From positions 1 to 35,086 of the forward strand of contig CATLTV010000035.1 of the NCBI GenBank assembly GCA_950059285.1: a stretch of 35,086 bases of DNA, given 5' to 3'. Source of the DNA: an uncultured Pseudomonadota bacterium. Lineage in GTDB: Bacteria > Myxococcota_A > Bradymonadia > Bradymonadales > Bradymonadaceae. The notes below the pieces were generated by a model, which was not told where the DNA came from, ran no database searches, and saw only the letters and a program-made list of their open reading frames with translations. The position numbers and the translations under genes are program-made. Position 1 is the first letter of the stretch. Each line of letters begins with the position of its first letter. Positions 7,846-24,089 of this stretch are shown piece after piece.

Positions 7846-9576
7846 ATGACAATTCATGTGCGTGTGATGCATGATGGCGAAATGACTGAGTATGCGTTTG
7901 ATCGCGCTCAGGTACGTATAGGTCGAGGTCCTGCAAATGATCTCGTCGTGGCCTCACGTGCCGTTGGCATTACACATGGTCTGTTGTGCACCATCGCTCA
8001 ACAAGGCGAGATTGTGTTCAAGTCTCCTGCCTCCGATCTGGCCCAGGAAACTCTCCTCGTGCGAGATGGGCGGGTGCTCGCCGAATTAAGCGGAGAGAAG
8101 TTCGAGAAGGTTGTTGTAGAAGCAGGTGATTTCTTGATTCTTGGCGGTCATGTGCGCGTGGAGATCCTCGGCACAAAGTCGGTCAAGAAAGATGTCGAGG
8201 ATGTCTTTGAAACACACTTGCTTGAGCAGGCTGTTGGCGGCCAACCTCTCGCTGAATTTGCACAATATTATCTGCGCGCAAGCGAGCATCTTGTCGGCGA
8301 ACATCGCTTGATTCAACGTCTGTTGTCCGAGCTGGTTCAACTGACCTCGCTTGGACTACACGGTGAACCCGATGCGATCACCTTGCTCATGGTGTCCGCA
8401 CAAGACGAGTTCCATGATGAGAGTTGGTCGTGGGATGCATCACTTGGCCGTGTGGAACTCGGCGAAGAATCATTGTGTGAGGTTAAAAAAGGCGGCGATC
8501 CTCTGGCACGCCATGCGCTGGAGATCAGCGCGTGGGCAAAGGATGTCTTACGTGAAGGGATGTCATACCTGAGCGAGCGTCCTTCCGAGACAACACGCAG
8601 TGTGTACATGCCTCTGATGCGTGGAGGTGAGTATCTTGGCTACGTCATGGTCAGGATGGTCCTCTCTGATGGAGAAGATACCTCGTCGATGGAGGCGATC
8701 ACCGTCAGAGCGCTTGCGAGTTTGTCAGCGTTGATTGTGAACTCGTACCAACTTGGGCGTCGCCTTAACAGCGTGCAGGAGGAGAACAGGTACTTCAAGG
8801 AACACCAACGACGCCATTACCTCTTCAAGGAGCTGATCTGTGAATCCGAGACCATGAAAGAAGTGCATGCGCGTATGCAGTCTTTAATTCAGTCTCCCGA
8901 GGAGCCCGTGTTGATCGCGGGTGAGGCAGGCAGTGGCAAGGAGTTGTTTGGCAGAGCATTGCATCACCTTGGCGCACGCAAGGATGGTGTCTTTATCAGC
9001 GTACAGTGTGGTGCCATGTCCGAGGAGGTTCTTGGCGTGGAACTCTTTGGCTGTGTGGCCAGTGAGTTGTCTGGAGCGCTCGCTGCACGCAAGGGCGTCT
9101 TTGAGCTTGCGCATGGCGGCACAGTATATCTGGAAGAGGTCGAACGGCTCTCTCTCAGCTTGCAGGGAAAGCTTGCCCGGGTGTTGCGTGAAGGGGAGGT
9201 GCGACGTGTGGGTGATTCGGTAGGTCGTCAGGTCAACGCGCGATTGATTGTCAGCAGTAACGCATCGATCGCAGAGCTTGTACGAGAAGGGCAGTTTAGG
9301 CGAGATCTTTATATGATGCTCAAGGAAGGTTACCTCGAGGTGCCGCCATTGCGAGAGCGACGCGAGGATATCTTACCGCTGGCGTGTAACTTTCTGCGCG
9401 TCTACTCAAAGCGTTATGAGAAGAGCGCCGATGATTTTGATGCGCAGGTCCGTCAGATGTTCGCCAGCTATGACTGGCCAGGAAACGTCAGGCAACTACA
9501 AACGCTCGTTGAGGCCGCTGTGCTCAGAAGTCATCCAGAGGCAAGGTTCGTGACCCTGGACGACTTCAAGTTCTAG
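7846..9576 (+). CDS. FHA-AAA+ protein related to sigma-54 activators, without GAFTGA or HTH
   Basis: 576 residues from the ATG at 7846, which has GGAG eight nt upstream; a start at 7786 would add a non-homologous tail. Residues 1-105 are an FHA phosphopeptide-binding domain (VRIGRGPANDLVV, with R24, R27, S37 and H44). Residues about 130-300 look like a GAF-type sensor. A short coiled linker leads to an AAA+ module (about 330-520): Walker A GEAGSGKE (359-366), Walker B GGTVYLEEVE (424-433), FRRDLY, and the sigma-54-activator signature WPGNVRQLQ (544-552). The loop that should read GAFTGA instead reads SELSGALA (406-413), and the protein stops at DDFKF with no Fis-type DNA-binding helix-turn-helix. 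Walker B has Glu430 in place of the usual Asp. It probably does not activate sigma-54 promoters in the usual way. Confidence 0.85.
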   Translation: MTIHVRVMHDGEMTEYAFDRAQVRIGRGPANDLVVASRAVGITHGLLCTIAQQGEIVFKSPASDLAQETLLVRDGRVLAELSGEKFEKVVVEAGDFLILGGHVRVEILGTKSVKKDVEDVFETHLLEQAVGGQPLAEFAQYYLRASEHLVGEHRLIQRLLSELVQLTSLGLHGEPDAITLLMVSAQDEFHDESWSWDASLGRVELGEESLCEVKKGGDPLARHALEISAWAKDVLREGMSYLSERPSETTRSVYMPLMRGGEYLGYVMVRMVLSDGEDTSSMEAITVRALASLSALIVNSYQLGRRLNSVQEENRYFKEHQRRHYLFKELICESETMKEVHARMQSLIQSPEEPVLIAGEAGSGKELFGRALHHLGARKDGVFISVQCGAMSEEVLGVELFGCVASELSGALAARKGVFELAHGGTVYLEEVERLSLSLQGKLARVLREGEVRRVGDSVGRQVNARLIVSSNASIAELVREGQFRRDLYMMLKEGYLEVPPLRERREDILPLACNFLRVYSKRYEKSADDFDAQVRQMFASYDWPGNVRQLQTLVEAAVLRSHPEARFVTLDDFKF

Positions 9577-9708
9577 GACACGCTCAGGATCTGACCCTCG
9601 CTGCACCAGACTCACTCTGATCTCGGGTTCACTCAAGCTATCAAAATCATCGGCTTCGTTCACCTTGACCAACACACGATGGGTTCGCAGGTGAGCTCAG
9701 TGCGGAGG

Positions 9709-10515
9709 CTATTTGCCAAGTTTCTTGAGGAGCTTGAGCACAGCCTCTTCATGTTCTGGCGTGTGTTGAACCAGCGCTTGTAGAGCACTGGTCAGTTGTA
9801 GCGCAGGCTCAATCGACTGGCTGTACGTGCGATACAGCGCGACCTTGGCCATGTTGACTGCGGGGGAGGGGAGTGAGGCAATATGAAGCGCACGCTCCCT
9901 GGCACGCTGGTGTAACTGGTCAGGCGCAACTACTTCATGCACAAGCCCAATGCGGAGCGCTTCTTCGCTCTTAATCACGCGTGTGGACAGAATCAACTCG
10001 GTGGCACGCGAGAACCCCACGGCACGCGTCAGAAGAAATGCGCCGCCATCTCCAGGGATAAGCCCCACGCCTGCGAAGGTGGACCCAAACTTGGAGTTAT
10101 CACTTGCGATGCGAATATCCGTCATCAACGCAAGATCGAGCCCTGCGCCGATCGCAGCGCCTTGAATTGCGCTGATCACGGGGCGTTCAAGACGATCAAA
10201 CCCGCGCGTGACCTCCTGAAGTCCCTGCGAGTATTTGGCGCGCAGCTCAACCGTGTTGCCTTCAAACATGCCAGAGCGATCGCGCATCGCCTCCAGATCG
10301 CCACCTGCGCAGAAGTTCTTTCCGTTGCTCTTGAGGATGAGCACCTTGAGCGCAGAGTCATGCTGTAGTTTTGGGAGCAACGCGAGCATATCCGTGAGCA
10401 TCTGTTGGCTCCACGCGTTGCTCGCTTCGGGGCGATTGAGCGTGATCGTTCCGATACCTGTAGCGGTATCAAGTTCGTAAAGGAGGTGTTCTTCAGGAGG
10501 TGTAACGTGGGTCAT
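9709..10515 (-). CDS. Crotonase-superfamily protein (enoyl-CoA hydratase/isomerase type)
   Basis: 268 residues, the normal length for the family, starting at the ATG at 10515. The CoA and oxyanion-hole segments are intact: KNFCAGGDL (66-74) and QGAAIGAGLDLAL (118-130), then KFGSTFAGVGLIPGDGG (142-158). Compared with rat enoyl-CoA hydratase, the catalytic Glu144 aligns with D127 and Glu164 with F147, so classical hydration of 2-enoyl-CoA is unlikely. D156 in the PGDGG motif is a candidate acid/base. It more likely works as an isomerase or on another acyl-CoA. It follows the PEGA lipoprotein gene by 15 nt and is probably co-transcribed with it, a pairing without an obvious metabolic reason. Confidence 0.85.
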   Translation of the reverse strand: MTHVTPPEEHLLYELDTATGIGTITLNRPEASNAWSQQMLTDMLALLPKLQHDSALKVLILKSNGKNFCAGGDLEAMRDRSGMFEGNTVELRAKYSQGLQEVTRGFDRLERPVISAIQGAAIGAGLDLALMTDIRIASDNSKFGSTFAGVGLIPGDGGAFLLTRAVGFSRATELILSTRVIKSEEALRIGLVHEVVAPDQLHQRARERALHIASLPSPAVNMAKVALYRTYSQSIEPALQLTSALQALVQHTPEHEEAVLKLLKKLGK

Positions 10516-10530
10516 ATGCCTTGTGGTGGT

Positions 10531-11013
10531 TCAGGGAGTGGTTGTAGGGGCTTCTTCTGCGGCAGGTGTTTCAGGTGGAGTGGCCTGTGTAAACAACAGC
10601 TTGAGCGAGGTGTCATCCTTGATATGAATGGTCTTGCTCTCGGATGTTGATCCATCGGGGAACTTGACCTGTACCTCATGTTTACCCACGCTCACGGCGA
10701 GCGTTGAGGTGGGCGTTTGTACTTTCTGGAGCTTGCCATCGACGATGATCGCAGCGCTGGAAGGCTCTGAATACACAGTGATATCAACCTGTTTGGGCGG
10801 TGCCTGTGGGCTAGTCTTTTTCTCTTCAATGCTTGAAGCGTAGAGCACGATCTCCTTGTTGGATTCGAGCGTTTTTCGCGTATTTTCGCCTACATTCGTG
10901 GCGACCTGCTCGCCTGAGCGCAAGGGCGCCGTGTTGGATTGAGGCTGTGGAGATGTGGTGGAGCAGGCCATAAGCCCTGTGAGCAACACGCTCAAGATAA
11001 GTTTCTTATGCAT
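10531..11013 (-). CDS. PEGA-domain lipoprotein
   Basis: 160 residues from the ATG at 11013. This start gives a clean lipoprotein signal MHKKLILSVLLTGLMAC, with the lipobox LMAC and Cys17. The region just upstream is pyrimidine-rich and has no good ribosome-binding site, so the start rests on the signal peptide. A Ser/Thr/Gln-rich linker leads to a PEGA-like domain (about 75-145: VDITVYSEPSSAAIIVDGK ... LAVSVGKHEVQVKF), a beta-sandwich found in surface proteins of this group. The tail is rich in Pro, Glu and Thr. It is probably anchored to a membrane and faces the periplasm. The crotonase gene follows at once. Confidence 0.8.
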   Translation of the reverse strand: MHKKLILSVLLTGLMACSTTSPQPQSNTAPLRSGEQVATNVGENTRKTLESNKEIVLYASSIEEKKTSPQAPPKQVDITVYSEPSSAAIIVDGKLQKVQTPTSTLAVSVGKHEVQVKFPDGSTSESKTIHIKDDTSLKLLFTQATPPETPAAEEAPTTTP

Positions 11014-11188
11014 AATAAAAGGTGGGATGTTCGTGGGTTTAGGTGAGTACAAGGCGCGCGTTGGCTGTGTCTGAATGGATAGTATAGTCGTTGTGAAGTG
11101 TCCAGCGCGACACGAGATGAAAAAGAGCGAAGAAAAGAGTTGCATTCTTGGAACAAATATGGAAGAAAAGCATCCCCTTATCGCCCGT

Positions 11189-11218
11189 ATAATATGCGAG
11201 TAAGAGGGGAATTGATAA
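11189..11218 (-). promoter_or_regulatory. Candidate promoter of the PEGA lipoprotein-crotonase unit
   Basis: On the minus strand TTATCA, 18 nt, TATTAT. Four of six and five of six bases match consensus. It would leave a leader of about 170 nt before the ATG at 11013. The plus strand of the same site reads TATAAT but has no -35 element. Confidence 0.3.
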
Positions 11219-11253
11219 CAGAAAACCTGTTTTCTTTTGAGTTAGCCGCTCAC

Positions 11254-11605
11254 CATTATCGGGTGTGATTCCCCACACAAAAACCGATAATGTATTGAGA
11301 ACAGGCGGGTTTATTGCTCATCTCTCATCACATGATGAGAAAAGGTGTGCGCCTCCAAAAACAGACCAGAGGCGGATCCTCTCACCGGAGCTCATGTAGG
11401 CCTTATTTGGTAAAGATAGATTCGAGAAGATTAAAGACGTCTCAGGCATGACCTGAGGCATGGATTGTAAAAGAAGTTCTTTCAGTCACGCACATAATAC
11501 AGAGTAGACAAAAGACCTTGTGTGATTCAGGCGATGTAGGCCTGACGAGGTCTTTTTAAGCGAGCTGAGAGAACTTAAAGATGAGAACTGTAAAGGAGAG
11601 TTGAG
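11254..11605 (+). promoter_or_regulatory. Structured rpsD leader with a terminator-like hairpin
   Basis: The gap 11014-11605 upstream of rpsD has no convincing gene. It contains a series of stem-loops: 11254-11292 (CATTATCGG pairs with CCGATAATG, with an inner GTGTG/CACAC), 11323-11340 (TCTCATCA/TGATGAGA), 11350-11374 (CGCCTC/GAGGCG), 11441-11457 (CTCAGG/CCTGAG) and 11510-11556. The last has an outer stem AAAAGACCT/AGGTCTTTT ending in a U run and an inner stem TCAGGC/GCCTGA, so it looks like an intrinsic terminator about 50 nt before the rpsD start. S4 represses its own synthesis by binding mRNA leaders in several bacteria, so autoregulation or attenuation is a reasonable inference. I could not assign the promoter. 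Confidence 0.5.
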
Positions 11606-12217
11606 ATGGCACGATACACAGGCCCAAGACTTCGCATTGTTCGCCGTCTTGGTACAGCGATGCCAGGACTTACCCGTAAACTTGCGGAGAACCGTCCTTA
11701 CCCACCCGGCCAGCATGGTCAGGGTCGTCAGCGTTTTAGTGAATTCAAGAAGCAGCTTTATGAGAAGCAGAAGCTTCGCTTCAACTACGGCCTCAGCGAG
11801 CGTCAGCTCCGTAATCTCTTCACCGAAGCTCAGCGCGGCAAAGATCCTGCCGGTGTTGCTCTTCTCAGGTTGCTTGAGCAGCGTCTTGATAACGTTGTCT
11901 TCCGTTTGAACCTTGCGCCTACCATTCCTGCTGCTCGTCAGCTTGTCGCGCATGGTCACATCATGATTGACGGCAGCAAGGTTGACCGCCCCAGCTTCCG
12001 CGTGAAGCCTGGTGCAGAAATCTCCGTGCGCCCCAAGAGCCGTAACCTCGACGTCATCACAAGCAGCGTGGAAAGCCCCGGCCTTCGCCTTCCTTCTTAC
12101 CTCAGCTTCGACGGTAAGACCTACACAGGCAAGATGGAGACCTACCCCACACGTGAAGACGTGCCTCTGGAGCTTGAAGAGCAGCTTGTGGTCGAGTACT
12201 ACTCACCACGTCTGTAA
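11606..12217 (+). CDS. rpsD: 30S ribosomal protein S4
   Basis: 203 residues, the normal length. It starts MARYTGPRLRIVRRLG with the ribosome-binding site AAAGGAGAG upstream. The 16S rRNA-binding N-terminal part (RPYPPGQHGQ, LYEKQKLRFNYGLSERQLR) and the S4 RNA-binding domain (LEQRLDNVVFRL ... ARQLVAHGHIMIDG, about 92-155) are intact. There is no Cys, so it is the zinc-free form. S4 nucleates assembly of the small-subunit body. In many bacteria rpsD sits in the alpha operon with rpsM, rpsK and rpoA; here it stands alone with its own long leader and terminator, as it does in Bacillus. Confidence 0.98.
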   Translation: MARYTGPRLRIVRRLGTAMPGLTRKLAENRPYPPGQHGQGRQRFSEFKKQLYEKQKLRFNYGLSERQLRNLFTEAQRGKDPAGVALLRLLEQRLDNVVFRLNLAPTIPAARQLVAHGHIMIDGSKVDRPSFRVKPGAEISVRPKSRNLDVITSSVESPGLRLPSYLSFDGKTYTGKMETYPTREDVPLELEEQLVVEYYSPRL

Positions 12218-12241
12218 TCGCTCAGAGGGTTGAAAAGCTCA

Positions 12242-12284
12242 CAAAAAAGGCGAGCATCCTTTTACAGGATGCTCGCCTTTTTTG
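12242..12284 (+). terminator. rpsD terminator
   Basis: Nineteen-nt arms (12242-12260 and 12266-12284) pair perfectly around TTTAC. The stem runs A6-GGCGAGCATCCT to its mirror and ends in T6. It lies 25 nt after the rpsD stop. The symmetric A and T runs allow it to work on both strands. Confidence 0.92.
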
Positions 12285-12314
12285 CTTCTTGTCTTTTGTG
12301 GTGCGTGGTTTTGC

Positions 12315-12392
12315 TGTGCGCCAGAGAGCAAAAGAAGGGGCGAGGATTTGACCGGTCAAATCCTCGCCCCTTCTTTTGCTCTCTGGCGCACA
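12315..12392. terminator. 78-bp perfect palindrome after the VWA gene
   Basis: Arms 12315-12353 and 12354-12392 are fully complementary with no spacer. The core is AAAAGAAGGGGCGAGGATTT and its mirror; 15 more bp pair outside it. It ends three nt from the stop of the minus-strand VWA gene and follows the separate rpsD terminator. It probably stops the VWA transcript. Confidence 0.85.
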
Positions 12393-12395
12393 TGT

Positions 12396-14312
12396 TTACT
12401 GCTGACATGTACCTGTGTCGTTGCTCTCGTAGCCACAGACTCCCGAGCAACACTGGTCGTTTGTGATGCAGGAGAGACCCGCGTCAATACATGCAGGATC
12501 TGTGGGGTCGGGTATGGATGGGTCACAGACGCCTTCGATGCACGCGTTGTTGCAGCAGTCTTCATCTGTACTACAGTTGTTTGCACGAGGAGAACAATCG
12601 CTTGGATCGTTGGGTGTGTCAGGCACATTGACATCGCAGATGCCATTTGAGCAGGTCATGTTGCAGCACTCTGTATTTGTGGTGCAGCTATTTCCACGCG
12701 TGGTGCACTGTGTTGTGGGGCATCCTTCATCAACCTCGCCGTCACAGTCATTGTCCATGTAATCACACTCCTCTGTGGAAGGAATGCAGGATGAGGCGGC
12801 GCAGCCAAACTCAATAAGAATATTGGCATCCTGTGAGGCGCTCTCTCGGAGTGAGTCGCAGGTCGCTCCAGAGATGGACACGGTGTTGTCAGAGAGACGG
12901 TAGGTCACATCAGGGCTTGCGCCCGTGGAGTAAATCTGGGGGGTGCCATTGCCCATGTCGATGGTGACCCAGATCTTGTTTGCATCGGGAGGTGTGCTGT
13001 CGAGTTTGAATTCACAGCCAACAACACTACGTGTGATGCTTGTCAATACGTTGCTTAGAGAGTTTGTGTCATCAGCAAGATAGGCGACATCGGTGCCACC
13101 TGCGACGGCATAGTCTCTGATTTGAGAGAGGTTTGCTGCTGTACCAAAGCCGATGGCGTAGGTGTTGAAGCCCTCTAACAGGAGCTGCTGTACTTCGCTG
13201 ACGGCTCCTGCGTGGCCTCGTACCTGGCAGCTTTCCATTTCTGGAGCTTCGCCATCAGTGATCAGGATGACAACCTTGTCGCGCTCCTCATCAAGAGGAT
13301 CGTTTTGCATGTGGAGCCAGTTGTTTGTGCGTACATTGCGCAATGCGCTCCCTGTGGGAGTGCCGCCTGACGGGATGAGGTTTGAATAGGAGTTGATCAC
13401 CGTGTCTGCTGCGTGCTCACCCATGGGGAGGGCCTCCACGCTGTTACAGTCATAGGACATGGGGTCGCCACTTGCGCCGTAGTAGGAGAGGCCGATGTTG
13501 GCCTTGCCTTCAAGGTTCATGGCGAGCTGGTTCAGAGCGCTTGTGGCGAGTGTCCACTTGCTATCTGCCTGGATGTTTCCTGCGCAGGGATAGCGCTGTC
13601 CACCGAGCATGTCGGGGGAGTCACACATCGAGCCAGAGCGGTCGAGCACAATATGAATGCTTGGTTTGACGGTCTGGAAGGATGTCATCTGAGAGCCACA
13701 TGTGGGGCCCATGACAGAGGTGGAGCACGCATCACCGATGTTATCACCATCGGAGTCTACCTGATCGGGGTTTGGTGTGCTCTGGCAGTTATCACAGGCA
13801 TCGCCGATGCCATCGCCATCGCCATCCGAGAGGACCGTGCTTGGTGTGTTGGGGCAGTTATCATCACGGTCGGGCGTGCCATCGTTATCGGAGTCCTGGT
13901 CAGGATCATAGGTGACAGGGGGCTCATTGGACTCCTCGCAGGCATCTCCAACATTATTTCCATTGGCGTCGGCCTGATTGAGGTTGGGGATATCCTTGCA
14001 GTTATCGCAGAGGTTGCCCACGCCATCGGAGTCATCGTCGGCCTGATCGGGGTTGATGATGTAATCGCAGTTGTCGATGCCATTGATCACGCCATCGGCG
14101 TCCTCGTCGCCTTGAGGGTCAAGGGTGCCTGAGCTTGTGTTTGGGTTGGTGTTGGTGGTGACCGAGGATGTGGGGACACACTGGTTATTCGCGTTGGGTT
14201 CAGTGTTCGCGGGGCAGGTCGCGGTGGTGTCATCGGTGCAGGACACGAGGCTGAACGCGAGCGCCAGCGGTAAGAGCGCAGATGTGTTAAGGATTGTGGT
14301 TCTACGGGACAT
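12396..14312 (-). CDS. VWA lipoprotein with thrombospondin type 3 and Cys-rich repeats
   Basis: 638 residues from the ATG at 14312, chosen because it gives a lipoprotein signal ending LVSC (Cys25). Residues 66-197 are thrombospondin type 3-like calcium repeats (DEDADGVINGIDNC, DDDSDGVGNLCDNC, SDNDGTPDRDDNC, DSDGDNIGDAC). Residues about 215-430 are a von Willebrand A domain with a complete metal site: DRSGS (D224, S226, S228), GGTPTGS (T318/T320) and ITDGE (D353). A MopE-like segment EECDYMDNDCDGEVDEGC (514-531) follows. The last 100 residues hold three Cys-rich units (CxxxGxxC ... CC ... C ... C). It is probably a calcium-bound, disulfide-rich cell-surface adhesion or matrix protein. The gene is divergent from rpoB. 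Confidence 0.9.
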   Translation of the reverse strand: MSRRTTILNTSALLPLALAFSLVSCTDDTTATCPANTEPNANNQCVPTSSVTTNTNPNTSSGTLDPQGDEDADGVINGIDNCDYIINPDQADDDSDGVGNLCDNCKDIPNLNQADANGNNVGDACEESNEPPVTYDPDQDSDNDGTPDRDDNCPNTPSTVLSDGDGDGIGDACDNCQSTPNPDQVDSDGDNIGDACSTSVMGPTCGSQMTSFQTVKPSIHIVLDRSGSMCDSPDMLGGQRYPCAGNIQADSKWTLATSALNQLAMNLEGKANIGLSYYGASGDPMSYDCNSVEALPMGEHAADTVINSYSNLIPSGGTPTGSALRNVRTNNWLHMQNDPLDEERDKVVILITDGEAPEMESCQVRGHAGAVSEVQQLLLEGFNTYAIGFGTAANLSQIRDYAVAGGTDVAYLADDTNSLSNVLTSITRSVVGCEFKLDSTPPDANKIWVTIDMGNGTPQIYSTGASPDVTYRLSDNTVSISGATCDSLRESASQDANILIEFGCAASSCIPSTEECDYMDNDCDGEVDEGCPTTQCTTRGNSCTTNTECCNMTCSNGICDVNVPDTPNDPSDCSPRANNCSTDEDCCNNACIEGVCDPSIPDPTDPACIDAGLSCITNDQCCSGVCGYESNDTGTCQQ

Positions 14313-15169
14313 AATACCATCCATTTTATTCAATTTTGGCGAGACCATGATACAAGGCAGAGGGGGCCAGAGGATCAGACGCAAGTTATCGTCAGTAAAG
14401 TACGCGTACAGAGTAATGTTTTTTTGAATGAGTTACAACGTCTCATTGTAGCGCTCTTGTGGGAGGGGGTGAAGGGGGATGTGGGATAAATTAAGGGTTG
14501 ACAGTTATTCACTTTATGTTTAGTTTCTGCGACCCTGCCAGGCGTGGGAGAAGAGCGAAGGCAGGAAAAGAAGAGGTTATCATCGGCAGATAGCAGGGCG
14601 AATATCCTTAAAATACAAAGAGAAGACATTATAATCATGACGAATCATGAGGCCCTCACAGAAGATGTGGAGCTCGAGCTTGAGGTTCGGGGTCTCTAAT
14701 CCAGGAAGAGCGCACGTGAATATTGTGTCCTACCTAGTTTGACTCTGACAATTCCTGATTGTGGATTGTTTGGGGCAAGGGGGAGGAGCATAAATTCTAG
14801 TGTGCTTGTGGTGTTTCTTGTCGAGGTTGGTGTGTTTGTGTTTGGGACGGTTTGTGTTGAGATGCCCGTAAGTAGAGGGCGTCGAAGAATCTGGGGTGTA
14901 ACCTGGACTTGAGAGAACGATAGAAAGAAGGAAAGAGCCTCGACGTTACGAGAGGCTCGATGTGGGTCTTTGGAGAGAGCACGGTCAGCGTAATGAGGTC
15001 GTGAGAAGAGCTCTTCAGAGGTCTGAAATATAGAGGCATCATGGTTTGAGTTTGTCCCCCGCGTGTTGTGGGGGAGTGATGAGTTTAGATGGTTTCTGGT
15101 GAAGGTGTTACACAAGCGCCAGGGACTTCATGATGTCAAGACATCTTGTGTTACATGCAAGGAGAGAGG
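14313..15169 (+). promoter_or_regulatory. 857-bp divergent gap and long rpoB leader
   Basis: No convincing gene is present; the minus-strand open frame at 14696-15115 has low-complexity composition. TTGACA at 14498-14503 is a consensus -35, but the hexamer 17 nt later (TAGTTT) is poor. A 20-codon frame, MTNHEALTEDVELELEVRGL, runs 14637-14699 with AGAGAAG upstream and could be a leader peptide. Stem-loops lie at 14935-14958 (GAGCCT/AGGCTC), 15055-15075 (TCCCCC/GGGGGA) and 15132-15145 (GATGTC/GACATC), the last just before the rpoB ribosome-binding site. No terminator-like hairpin is seen. Confidence 0.35.
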
Positions 15170-19507
<4,338 letters not shown>

Positions 19508-19524
19508 GCGACAGAATACACGCA

Positions 19525-19569
19525 GTGATGTGAAGCGATCTGCCTTGAAGGTAGGTCGCTTCACATCAC
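19525..19569 (+). other. Long hairpin between rpoB and rpoC
   Basis: Fourteen perfect pairs (19525-19538 with 19556-19569, GTGATGTGAAGCGA and its mirror) continue inward through seven more pairs including two G-U, leaving a 3-nt loop. No T run follows directly, so it is not a classic intrinsic terminator. It starts 18 nt after the rpoB stop. Its 3' arm overlaps the -35 element of the predicted rpoC promoter. An RNase III cut site or a partial attenuator are possible roles. Confidence 0.7.
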
Positions 19570-19587
19570 CGTTTGACTTGATATAAG
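19560..19587 (+). promoter_or_regulatory. Predicted internal promoter for rpoC
   Basis: TTCACA (19560-19565), 16 nt, TATAAG (19582-19587): five of six bases match at each element. Transcription would start near 19594, about 166 nt before the TTG start of rpoC. The -35 lies inside the 3' arm of the 19525-19569 hairpin. Confidence 0.5.
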
Positions 19588-19759
19588 AAGTGAAGTGCAT
19601 TGCCTTGTGAGACACAGGCGGATGTACGATTTATGATAGACACTGGCTACCTGCTCACGGGCGTGACGATATGTGACGCTGCACACGGTGAGAGGAGCCA
19701 TCATCCAAGCGCTGCGACAACAGGTTACAGATGTAGCCGCCAGCAGCCAGGAGGCGACC

Positions 19760-23923
<4,164 letters not shown>

Positions 23924-23930
23924 GCTCACT

Positions 23931-24003
23931 GGGTAAGCTAAAAAAGAAGAGGGGCGAACATTTGCGCAGCAAATGTTCGCCCCTCTTCTTTTTTAGCTTA
24001 CCC
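23931..24003. terminator. 73-nt palindrome after rpoC
   Basis: Arms of 35 nt (23931-23965 and 23969-24003) pair perfectly around a GCA loop. The core is A6-GAAGAGGGGCGAACATTT and its mirror, with GGGTAAGCT outside. It lies 7 nt after the rpoC stop and should terminate rpoC; the mirrored A run lets it act on the minus strand too. Confidence 0.9.
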
Positions 24004-24008
24004 TCAAG

Positions 24009-24084
24009 GACAAAGAGCGGACACACAAAGGGGCGGCCTGTTGCATTCGCAACAGGCCGCCCCTTTGTGTGTCCGCTCTTTGTC
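24009..24084. terminator. 76-nt palindrome after the TPR gene
   Basis: Arms of 36 nt (24009-24044 and 24049-24084) pair perfectly around ATTC. The core AAAGGGGCGGCCTGTTGC resembles those of the neighbouring palindromes. It lies 5 nt beyond the stop of the minus-strand TPR gene and only 5 nt from the rpoC palindrome. It probably ends the TPR transcript, though no long T run closes the stem. Confidence 0.8.
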
Positions 24085-24089
24085 TCTTT

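Noticed and set aside
9496-9675. Minus-strand GTG frame of 59 codons reading VLVKVNEADDFDSLSEPEIR...
   Set aside because: It looks protein-like, but half lies antisense to the end of the FHA/AAA+ gene, it has no ribosome-binding site and it would follow the crotonase gene with no signal. It could be a remnant of an older gene; evidence is too thin.
12230-12466. Short frames on both strands near 12300 sharing the same peptide
   Set aside because: The shared peptide on both strands is the direct result of the 78-bp palindrome at 12315-12392, not of coding.
14696-15115. 139-residue minus-strand frame in the rpoB leader
   Set aside because: Composition is rich in Asn, Thr, Ser and Arg without domain features, and no ribosome-binding site is seen. 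The region is better explained as leader.
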